This document shows, in pieces, positions 1-8,602 of a DNA stretch of 8,602 nt. The notes below the pieces were generated by a model that saw nothing but the letters and a program-made list of their open reading frames with translations, was not told the DNA's origin and searched no databases. The stretch comes from Rubrivivax sp. (GTDB taxonomy: Bacteria; Pseudomonadota; Gammaproteobacteria; Burkholderiales; Burkholderiaceae), in NCBI GenBank assembly GCA_004211235.1, contig SEEY01000133.1, positions 1-8,602 on the forward strand, given 5' to 3'. The translations under genes and the position numbers were made by a program. Every line of letters begins with the position of its first letter. Position 1 is the first letter of the stretch.

Positions 1-705
1 GGGCTGCGCACCCAGGCCGAACTGATCCAGCGGGAGATCGATGCCGGCCGCGCCTCGCCCGACGAGTTGAAGCGCTCGCTGGCGCAGATCGCCCGGGCCA
101 GCGAGCGGGCGGCGCATATGGTCAACCAGCTGCTGTCGATGGCACGCGCCGAGGATGCCGAGCAGGCGCTGCGGCGCCAGCCGGTCAACCTCGCCGAGAT
201 CGCCGTCGACACCGTGCGCGACTTCGTTCCCCGCGCGCTGGAGCGTCGCATCGACCTGGGCTACGACGGCGTGCTGGCCGAAGACAGCCGCTTGTGCGTG
301 CTCGGCCAGCCGGTGCTGATCGGCGAGCTGATCCGCAACCTCGTCGACAACGCATTGCTCTACACGCCGGCCGGAGGCCTGGTGACCGTGCGCGTCGTCG
401 AGGACCCGTTCGGCCAGGTGGTGGTGCTGCAGGTCGAAGACACCGGGCCGGGCATCGCGCCGGGCGAGCGGGAGAAGGTCTTCCAGCCGTTCTACCGGTC
501 GCTCGGCAGCGGCGCCGAGGGCTCGGGCCTGGGCCTGGCCATCGTCAGGGAGATCGTGCAGCAGCATGAGGCCGAGTTGACGCTGGACGACACACGGCTG
601 CGCCGCGCTGCGGGAGGCGAGCTGCCGGACGGTCAGGGGCCGGGGGCGAGGTTCACGATCCGGTTTGCCGCGGTTGCGGCGGCGGTCGACGACGTCAGGT
701 CTTGA
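1..705 (+). CDS. Sensor histidine kinase, C-terminal part (5' end outside window)
   Basis: This frame is open from base 1 to a TGA at 703-705, giving 234 visible residues. They cover the end of the HisKA dimerisation helices and a complete HATPase_c domain. The visible part opens with GLRTQAEL, which in TctE/QseC-like kinases lies just after the phospho-accepting His of the H-box, so that His is probably only a few codons upstream. ATP-binding motifs are present in order: N-box LIRNLVDNA (110-118), G1 DTGPGI (147-152), F-box VFQPFYR (160-166) and G2 GSGLGLAIV (174-182). The protein should be an inner-membrane kinase that autophosphorylates and passes phosphate to a response regulator, which is likely encoded upstream. 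The closest family I recognise is TctE-like; the stimulus cannot be read from this half. In-frame TTG/ATG codons in the window are internal. Its 3' end overlaps convergent rodA by 11 bp. Confidence 0.93.
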   Translation, partial: GLRTQAELIQREIDAGRASPDELKRSLAQIARASERAAHMVNQLLSMARAEDAEQALRRQPVNLAEIAVDTVRDFVPRALERRIDLGYDGVLAEDSRLCVLGQPVLIGELIRNLVDNALLYTPAGGLVTVRVVEDPFGQVVVLQVEDTGPGIAPGEREKVFQPFYRSLGSGAEGSGLGLAIVREIVQQHEAELTLDDTRLRRAAGGELPDGQGPGARFTIRFAAVAAAVDDVRS

Positions 706-1849
706 CCAGCTTCTTGACCCGCGCAATCGACAGCAGCAGCCCGAGGCTCAGGCCGAGCGTCACCATCGCCGTACCGCCGTAGCTGACGAAGGGCAGCGGC
801 ACGCCGACGACGGGCAGGATGCCGCTGACCATGCCCATGTTGACGAAGACATAGGTGAAGAAGGACAGCGTCAGCGCGCCGGCCATCAGCCGCGTGAAGA
901 GGGTGGGTGCATCGGCGGCGATGACCAGCCCGCGCAGGATCAGCGCCGTGAAGCCGGCGAGCAGCGCCAGTGCGCCGGCCAGGCCGAACTCCTCGCCGAA
1001 GGCGGCGAAGATGAAGTCGGTGGTGCGCTCGGGGATGAATTCCAGGTGGGTCTGCGTGCCCTGCATGAAGCCCTTGCCCGTCATGCCGCCCGAGCCGATG
1101 GCGATCTCGCCCTGGATGATGTGGAAGCCCTTGCCGAGCGGGTCCTTGGACGGGTCCAGCAGCGTGCAGATGCGGTGCTTCTGGTATTCCTTGAGCACCG
1201 GCCAGGTGACGTCGGGCTGGCAGATGGCGTCTTCGCTCAGCACCAGCGCCGTCGCGGCGGCCGCACCGAGCACGAAGGCCGGCACGATGAGCTTCCACGG
1301 CAGGCCGGCGAAGAAGATCACGTAGAGCCCGCCGGCCAGCACGAGGATGCCGGTGCCCAGGTCGGGCTGTTTGGCGATCAGGAAGAACGGCAGCAGCAGC
1401 AGGCCGAAGGCGGCGATGAAGTCGGGCCAGCGCAGGATGCCCTCGCGCTTCTGGAACCACCAGGCCAGCATCAGCGGGGTGGCGAGCTTGAGCAGCTCCG
1501 ACGGCTGGATCTGCGTGATGCCGATGCTGAGCCAGCGGGTCGCGCCCTTTTTCGTGACGCCGAACAAGGCCGTGGCGATCAGCAGCGCGACGCCGAAGGT
1601 GTAGAGGGGGATGGCGAGCGCCATCAGCTTTTGCGGCGGCACCTGGGCGACGATGAACATCACGCCCAGCGCCAGCGCCATGTTGCGAGCGTGGTCGACG
1701 AAGCGGGTGCCGTGGTCATAACCGGCCGAGTACATGCACAGCAGGCCCCAGACGCAGAGCCACAGGACGGCCAGCAGCAGCGGGATGTCGAAGCCGCTGA
1801 GCCAGGGTTTGAGCCGGCTCAGCAGCGGCGGGCGTTCGATCACCGTCAT
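695..1849 (-). CDS. rodA: RodA, SEDS-family peptidoglycan glycosyltransferase
   Basis: This 384-residue integral membrane protein polymerises lipid II into glycan strands for side-wall elongation, working with PBP2 (mrdA, immediately upstream). About ten hydrophobic segments are visible. SEDS signatures are PSELLK (116-121), KQPDLGT (160-166), DPLGKGFHIIQ (236-246), ERTTDFIFA (274-282) and GVPLPFVSYGG (349-359). D278 in TTDFIF matches the essential Asp known in E. coli RodA (D262). The large periplasmic loop (about 205-280) contains a segment with two cysteines, C210 and C228. The ATG at 1847-1849 overlaps the mrdA TGA as ATGA, which supports this start and suggests termination-reinitiation. 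The only Shine-Dalgarno-like stretch is a run of six G eight nt upstream, inside a predicted hairpin. The divisome homologue FtsW is less likely because the gene sits with mreBCD-mrdA and carries the RodA-type TDFIFA motif. Confidence 0.97.
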   Translation of the reverse strand: MTVIERPPLLSRLKPWLSGFDIPLLLAVLWLCVWGLLCMYSAGYDHGTRFVDHARNMALALGVMFIVAQVPPQKLMALAIPLYTFGVALLIATALFGVTKKGATRWLSIGITQIQPSELLKLATPLMLAWWFQKREGILRWPDFIAAFGLLLLPFFLIAKQPDLGTGILVLAGGLYVIFFAGLPWKLIVPAFVLGAAAATALVLSEDAICQPDVTWPVLKEYQKHRICTLLDPSKDPLGKGFHIIQGEIAIGSGGMTGKGFMQGTQTHLEFIPERTTDFIFAAFGEEFGLAGALALLAGFTALILRGLVIAADAPTLFTRLMAGALTLSFFTYVFVNMGMVSGILPVVGVPLPFVSYGGTAMVTLGLSLGLLLSIARVKKLVKT

Positions 1850-4032
1850 CGCGTGTGCCCCCCGGGCCGACTTGCAGCCGGCCCGCCCCTCGGGGGGCTG
1901 GAGGAAACCTGGGACGGCCCGGCGTTACCTTGCGAGGCGCCGGCAGCGGGGGCGGTTGCGGGCGCAGATGCAGGCGCTGATGCGGGCGCCGATGCAGGTG
2001 CTGATGCAGGTGCTGATGCAGGTGCTGATGCAGGTGCTGATGCAGGTGCTGATGCAGGCGCTGATGCGGATGAGGCCGCCGCCGTCGGCAGCAGCGGTAC
2101 TTCCGCCGCCTTGCGCGGCGTGCCGATGGGCGCGAACGTCTGGCCCAGCTGCGTCTTGGCGATGTCTTCCTCGCTCGGGTAGGTGCCGGCCAGCAGGTAG
2201 TCGAACACGCGGCGTGCGATCGGCGCGGCGGACATCGAGCCGAAGCCGGCGTTCTCGACGATGACGGCCAGCGCCACCTGGGGCTGGTCCACCGGCGCGA
2301 AGGCGACGTAGAGGGAATGGTCGCGCTTGCGCTCGTCCGCCTTGATGCTGCTGTACTTCTCGCCCGCCCGCAGGCCGATGGCCTGGGCCGTGCCGGTCTT
2401 GCCGGCGCTCTGGTAGGGCGCGTTCAGGAAGGCCAGTCGCGACGTGCCCTCCAGCGTCACGCCGTTCATCGCGTTGTGGATGACGGCGACGTCGGCGGCG
2501 CGCAGCGGCAGCGGTTCCAGCGCATCGCTGGCGACGCGCTTCTGCTCGTGCTTCACCACGTCCTCGATCTCGCGCACCAGCCGGGGCTTGTAGCGCTGCC
2601 CGCCGGAGGCGATGGTGGAGTAGGCGGTGGCCATCTGCAGCATGGTGAAGTTGTTGTAGCCCTGGCCGATGCCGAGCGAAATCGTCTCGCCGGGAAACCA
2701 CTTCTGGTTCGCCGGGCTCTTGCGGAAGTAGTTGCGCTTCCACTCCTGCGAGGGCAGCACGCCGGTCACCTCGCCCTGCACGTCGATCTCGGTCTTGCGG
2801 CCGAGGCCGAAGGGCATCAGCTGGTCGTGGATCAGATCCACCCCCATCTCGTTGGCGAGGCTGTAGAAGTAGACGTTGGACGAGGTCACGATGGCCAGCC
2901 GCATGTCCTTCGGGCCGGCGCGGTCGGTCTCGGGGCTGCCGAAGGTGCGGCCGCCGAAGCTGTAGGTGAGGTTGTCCATGATGACCGTGCCCGGCGCGCG
3001 CTTGCCGCTGTTCAGCGCGGCCATGGCCATCAGCGGCTTGAAGGTGGAGCCGGGCGGGTAGGTGCCGCGCAGGGCGCGGTTGAGCAGCGGCTTGTCGATG
3101 TCCTCGTTCAGGTCGCGCCAGGAGTCGGCGTCGATGCCATCGACGAAGAGGTTGGGGTCGAAGCTGGGCTTGGAGACGAAGGCCAGCACCTCGCCATTGC
3201 GCGGATCGATGGCGACGAGGGCGCCGCGCCGCTCGCCGAAGAGCTTTTCCACCAGCGCCTGGAGCTTGATGTCGATGGACAGGTTCAACGTGTTGCCCGG
3301 CGTCGGCGGGCGGTGGTCCAGCCGGCGTACGGCGCGGCCGCCGGCGCTGGTCTCGACCTGCTCGAAGCCGGTGATGCCGTGCAGCTCCTTCTCGTAGGCC
3401 TGCTCCAGGCCGAGCTTGCCGATGTACTCCGTGCCGCGGTAGTTGGCGAGGTCTTCTTCCTCCCAGTCGTCCATGGCCTTCTTCTCGGCCTGGTTGATGC
3501 GGCCGATGTAGCCGATCAGGTGGGCGCCGACGTCGCCCAGCGGATAGGAGCGGAACAGCCGCGCCTTGATCTCCACGCCGGGAAAGCGGAAGCGCTGGGC
3601 CGTGAAGCGGGCCACCTCCTCGTCCGTTAGCTTGGTGCGGATGGGCAGCGAGTCGGTGTGCTTGGCCTCGTCGAGCAGGCGCCTGAAGCGGCGCTTGTCA
3701 CGTGGCTGGATGTCCAGCACCTGGCCGAGTGCCTCGATGGTGGCGTCGAGGTCGACGACCTTCTCGGGGTTGATTTCCAGCGTGTAGGCCGAGTAGTTGC
3801 TGGCCAGCACGACGCCGTTGCGGTCCTTGATAAGCCCGCGGTTGGGCACGATCGGCACGACGGCGATGCGGTTGGACTCGGCCCGTTCGGCGAAGCTGTC
3901 GTACTGCACCACCTGCAGCCAGACGAGGCGCGCGACCAGCAGGCCGAAACAGAACAGCACGAAGGCGCCCGCGGCCAGCACGCGCAGGCGAAAGCGCGAC
4001 AGCTCCTGATGGAGGTTCTTGAGGACGACCAC
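1846..4032 (-). CDS. mrdA: Penicillin-binding protein 2 (elongasome transpeptidase) with repetitive C-terminal tail
   Basis: This 728-residue class B PBP cross-links peptidoglycan during elongation. It has a short cytoplasmic N-terminus, one membrane anchor (about 17-40), a PBP dimerisation/pedestal region (about 60-230, with NRGLIKDRNG at 64-73) and a transpeptidase domain (about 265-615). The penicillin-binding motifs are complete: SxxK S329-TF-K332 with the acylated serine, SxN S384-S-N386, and KTGT 545-548. E. coli PBP2 has 633 residues; the extra length here is a C-terminal tail from about 640. It contains nine consecutive SAPA tetrapeptides (657-692) followed by a Gly/Pro/Ser-rich end. 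The tail should be periplasmic, disordered and outside the catalytic fold. The start is GTG at 4030-4032: an in-frame TAG lies two codons upstream, and the N-terminal LKNLHQELSRFRLRV fits the family. A weak AGAGG lies about 12 nt before it. The mreD-mrdA gap is 44 bp, and mrdA overlaps rodA by 4 nt. Confidence 0.97.
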   Translation of the reverse strand: MVVLKNLHQELSRFRLRVLAAGAFVLFCFGLLVARLVWLQVVQYDSFAERAESNRIAVVPIVPNRGLIKDRNGVVLASNYSAYTLEINPEKVVDLDATIEALGQVLDIQPRDKRRFRRLLDEAKHTDSLPIRTKLTDEEVARFTAQRFRFPGVEIKARLFRSYPLGDVGAHLIGYIGRINQAEKKAMDDWEEEDLANYRGTEYIGKLGLEQAYEKELHGITGFEQVETSAGGRAVRRLDHRPPTPGNTLNLSIDIKLQALVEKLFGERRGALVAIDPRNGEVLAFVSKPSFDPNLFVDGIDADSWRDLNEDIDKPLLNRALRGTYPPGSTFKPLMAMAALNSGKRAPGTVIMDNLTYSFGGRTFGSPETDRAGPKDMRLAIVTSSNVYFYSLANEMGVDLIHDQLMPFGLGRKTEIDVQGEVTGVLPSQEWKRNYFRKSPANQKWFPGETISLGIGQGYNNFTMLQMATAYSTIASGGQRYKPRLVREIEDVVKHEQKRVASDALEPLPLRAADVAVIHNAMNGVTLEGTSRLAFLNAPYQSAGKTGTAQAIGLRAGEKYSSIKADERKRDHSLYVAFAPVDQPQVALAVIVENAGFGSMSAAPIARRVFDYLLAGTYPSEEDIAKTQLGQTFAPIGTPRKAAEVPLLPTAAASSASAPASAPASAPASAPASAPASAPASAPASAPASAPATAPAAGASQGNAGPSQVSSSPPRGGPAASRPGGHTR
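1857..1898 (-). promoter_or_regulatory. Hairpin at the mrdA 3' end covering the rodA ribosome binding site
   Basis: A perfect 8-bp inverted repeat is seen: GCCCCCCG at 1857-1864 and CGGGGGGC at 1891-1898. Inside it, GGCCG (1865-1869) pairs with CGGCC (1879-1883). In mrdA-rodA mRNA the 3' arm contains the six-G run (1858-1863) that ends 8 nt before the rodA ATG and is the only Shine-Dalgarno candidate. I infer that it holds the rodA start closed until a ribosome finishing mrdA opens it. An alternative 7-bp stem (1863-1869 with 1879-1885) competes with it. The inverted repeat is direct observation; the regulatory role is inference, and G/C-rich coding DNA can form such stems by chance. Confidence 0.45.
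1957..2064 (-). repeat. 12-bp minisatellite, nine units, encoding the (SAPA)9 tail of PBP2
   Basis: There are nine head-to-tail 12-bp units in phase with the mrdA reading frame. On the + strand the consensus is tgcaggtgctga. The five units from 1993 to 2052 are identical; 2053-2064 and 1969-1980 differ by one base, and 1957-1968 and 1981-1992 are more diverged. Each unit encodes Ser-Ala-Pro-Ala. Because 12 is divisible by 3, gain or loss of units would change tail length without shifting the frame. The identity of the central copies suggests recent duplication by slippage or unequal exchange. Confidence 0.97.
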
Positions 4033-4076
4033 TGACTAGACCAGCCTCTGACGGGAGCAAAGCGACCGTGGGGGCC

Positions 4077-4598
4077 TCATAGCGGCCGATGCGCGTCGCG
4101 GTCAGGCGCACGCCGCTGCGGCGCCAGCAGGAACATGCTGGCGATGGGCCACAGCGCCGCCTCGAACACCGGCGCCAGCAGCACGCCCCAGCCCGGCCAC
4201 ATGCCGCCGACGATCATGCGCACGATCAAGGCGAGCACATGGCCGGCGAGGAACAGCGGCAAGACCTGGATGGCCTGCGCGCCGATGCTGAACCAGGGCA
4301 GGCGGCGGTGCAGCGAGATGGCGCCGAAGCTCAGGCCGCTGTAGGCGAGGGCATGCTGGCCCAGCACGGCGCCGTCATGCACGTCGATGATCAGGCCGAA
4401 CACGAAGGCCCACAGCACGCCGATGCGGCGCGGCTGATGCACGCCCCAGAAGACGAGCGCGACGGCGAGCACGTCCGGCATCGCCGCAACGCGGCCGATC
4501 GGCACCATGTCGATCATCAACGCGACGATCAGCGTGAAGCCGATGAACCAGGGGTTGGCCGGAAGCAGCAGCTTCTCGGCGGCGCGCGGCATGATCAT
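4077..4598 (-). CDS. mreD: Rod shape-determining protein MreD
   Basis: This 173-residue, very hydrophobic inner-membrane protein is the MreD component linking MreB/MreC to the RodA-PBP2 synthase. Five or six membrane segments can be traced (about 18-35, 42-53, 60-73, 105-130 and 138-160). MreD-like features include PDVLAVALVFWGVHQP (41-56), GLIIDVHDGAVLGQHALAY (68-86) with the usual acidic residue in the third hydrophobic segment (D72), and a small Arg-rich cytoplasmic end. Length is close to the E. coli protein (162 residues). The ATG at 4596-4598 overlaps the mreC TGA (4595-4597) as ATGA, indicating translational coupling. A second in-frame ATG two codons on (MPRAAEK) is an alternative start. 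Sequence conservation in MreD is low, so the call rests on topology, the motif around D72 and position between mreC and mrdA. Confidence 0.95.
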   Translation of the reverse strand: MIMPRAAEKLLLPANPWFIGFTLIVALMIDMVPIGRVAAMPDVLAVALVFWGVHQPRRIGVLWAFVFGLIIDVHDGAVLGQHALAYSGLSFGAISLHRRLPWFSIGAQAIQVLPLFLAGHVLALIVRMIVGGMWPGWGVLLAPVFEAALWPIASMFLLAPQRRAPDRDAHRPL

Positions 4599-5611
4599 TG
4601 CGCCACCCCCGAGGCTTTGGCCGCCGCCTTTTCAGCCGCCTTCTCCGCCGCCTTTTCGGCGCGCGCCGTCTTCTTCAGCTCGCGCGCCACGGCCTTCGCC
4701 TCGGCCGCCGATGCAGCCTCCGCGGCCCCGGCCACCTCGGCCTCCTGCTTCGCGGAGAGGTGGCGGTCCATCGGTTGCAGCACGAGCACGTGGCGGGCGC
4801 TGTCGGGCTGTGCGATGGGGGCCAGCTGCACCTGGGCAAAGCTGGAATCGCCCCGCCGCTCGACCGCCGTGACCTTGGCGACGGGCAGGCCCGGCGGGTA
4901 GACGCCGTCCAGGCCCGACGTCGTCATCAGGTCACCCACCTTGACATCCGAGTTCGCGGCCAGGAAGCGCAGTTCCATGCCGCTGCCGTCCGGCCGGCCG
5001 GCGGCGGCATTGCGCATCTGCGTGCGCGAATTCAGCAACGGGATGGCGGCGTCCTTGTCGGTCAGCAGCGTGACCTCGGCAGACAGCGGATAGACCCGCG
5101 TCACCTGGCCCAGCACGCCGGCCTCGTTGATGACCGGCGAACCCTGGGCGATGCCCTGGCTGGCGCCGCGGTCGATGACGACGCGGCGTGAGAACGGGTC
5201 CGGGGCCTCGAACAGCACCTCGGCCGAGATGGATGGCACGCTGAGCGCCGGGCGCAGCTCCAGCAGTTTGCGCAGGCGGTCGTTCTCCGCCTGCAGCGCC
5301 TCGGCGCGCGACAGGCGCTCGGCCTGCTGCACGAGCTGGCGCTTGGCCTGGTCTTCCGCGGCCATGGCGCGCTTGGTACCGCGCAGATAGTCGCCGGCGG
5401 TCTCCCAGGCGTCCACCGGCGTCAGCAGCAGGCGCTGCACGGGCTGCAGCACCAGCGCGAGAGCGGCACGCGCCGGCTGCATCAGCTTGAATCGGGCGTC
5501 CGCCACCATCAGCACCAGGGCCAGCGCCGAGCACAGCGCGAGCTTGCTCAGCGCCGATGGCCCCTGGCTGAAGAACGGCGGCGGGGAGCGGTCTAGGGTG
5601 CCGAGGGGCAT
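4595..5611 (-). CDS. mreC: Rod shape-determining protein MreC with charged C-terminal tail
   Basis: This 338-residue bitopic protein is the periplasmic scaffold of the elongasome, known in other bacteria to bind and activate PBP2. It has a short N-terminus (MPLGTLDRSPPPFFSQGPSA) of the form I recall from betaproteobacterial MreC, one membrane anchor (about 21-39), a coiled-coil stretch (about 68-120) and the beta-rich MreC domain (about 121-280). Recognisable blocks are GVLGQVTRVYP (165-175), LLTDKDAAIPLL (182-193) and TSGLDGVYPPGLPVAKV (231-247). From about 286 to 338 the protein continues as an Ala/Glu/Lys-rich stretch containing EKAA three times (319-330), which is not part of the conserved domain. 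The ATG at 5609-5611 is 21 nt after the mreB stop, with a weak AGG about 7 nt upstream. The gene overlaps mreD by 4 nt. Confidence 0.97.
   Translation of the reverse strand: MPLGTLDRSPPPFFSQGPSALSKLALCSALALVLMVADARFKLMQPARAALALVLQPVQRLLLTPVDAWETAGDYLRGTKRAMAAEDQAKRQLVQQAERLSRAEALQAENDRLRKLLELRPALSVPSISAEVLFEAPDPFSRRVVIDRGASQGIAQGSPVINEAGVLGQVTRVYPLSAEVTLLTDKDAAIPLLNSRTQMRNAAAGRPDGSGMELRFLAANSDVKVGDLMTTSGLDGVYPPGLPVAKVTAVERRGDSSFAQVQLAPIAQPDSARHVLVLQPMDRHLSAKQEAEVAGAAEAASAAEAKAVARELKKTARAEKAAEKAAEKAAAKASGVAQ
4623..4658 (-). repeat. Short 12-bp tandem repeat (three units) encoding (EKAA)3 at the MreC C-terminus
   Basis: Three adjacent 12-bp units, each starting gccgcctt on the + strand (4623, 4635, 4647), differ from one another at one to three bases near their ends. 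In the mreC frame they give Glu-Lys-Ala-Ala three times, within a longer Ala/Lys/Glu-rich tail. The units are less uniform than the mrdA repeat, consistent with an older duplication or with simple composition bias. Confidence 0.75.
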
Positions 5612-5632
5612 TGCGCGCCTGGCGAACTGGGG

Positions 5633-8602
<2,970 letters not shown>

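Noticed and set aside
67..69. TTG at 67 as the start of the histidine kinase.
   Set aside because: The frame is open back to base 1 and the residues before it (GLRTQAELIQREIDAG) fit the HisKA helix, so the gene is simply truncated by the window edge.
690..720. Short dyad GGTC-TT-GACC at the histidine kinase/rodA junction as a bidirectional terminator.
   Set aside because: A 2-nt loop cannot close a stable hairpin, and no T-run follows on either strand.
665..2182. 505-codon open frame on the + strand opposite rodA and the end of mrdA, including a (GADA)n stretch.
   Set aside because: It is the antisense shadow of two well-recognised genes. Its composition (Gln/Glu/Ala/Arg/Asp-rich) is typical of high-GC antisense frames, and the GADA repeat is the mrdA minisatellite read on the other strand.
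2317..3630. 437-codon open frame on the + strand opposite mrdA.
   Set aside because: It is antisense to intact PBP2 catalytic motifs, has no recognisable domain, and is a high-GC shadow.

Overview
The window is high-GC bacterial DNA (about two-thirds G+C by eye) with almost no non-coding space. Protein sequences and gene order point to a betaproteobacterium, most likely of the order Burkholderiales. The clues are a complete mreB-mreC-mreD-mrdA-rodA elongasome operon divergent from gatCA, a TctE/QseC-like histidine kinase next door, and a Burkholderiales-style RodA periplasmic loop. The assignment rests on remembered family and gene-order patterns, not on a database search.

Layout. At 1-705 (+) lies the C-terminal catalytic half of a sensor histidine kinase whose upstream part is cut off by the window edge. 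It converges on rodA, and the two coding ends overlap by 11 bp. From 6676 down to 695 (all -) runs the cell-elongation operon: mreB (5633-6676), mreC (4595-5611), mreD (4077-4598), mrdA/PBP2 (1846-4032) and rodA (695-1849). Two junctions (mreC/mreD and mrdA/rodA) are 4-nt ATGA overlaps; the other gaps are 21 and 44 bp. A 210-bp intergenic region (6677-6886) separates mreB from the divergent gatC (6887-7186, +). gatC overlaps gatA (7183 to the window end, +, missing roughly the last 15-20 residues), again by an ATGA.

How the genes work together. MreB filaments under the inner membrane, with MreC and MreD, organise the RodA-PBP2 pair. RodA polymerises glycan strands from lipid II and PBP2 cross-links them during side-wall elongation, giving rod shape. 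GatC and GatA are subunits of the GatCAB tRNA-dependent amidotransferase, whose gatB is probably just beyond the right edge; this function is unrelated to wall growth.

What stands out. The core genes look intact and ordinary, and I see no sign of an undescribed system, phage, IS element or CRISPR array. The unusual points are small. PBP2 has a long C-terminal periplasmic tail made of nine Ser-Ala-Pro-Ala units encoded by a 12-bp minisatellite. MreC has an analogous charged Ala/Lys/Glu tail, also containing a 12-bp repeat. A strong hairpin at the mrdA/rodA junction contains the only Shine-Dalgarno-like sequence of rodA. The mreB leader can form two mutually exclusive hairpins just upstream of a start codon that has no clear ribosome binding site.
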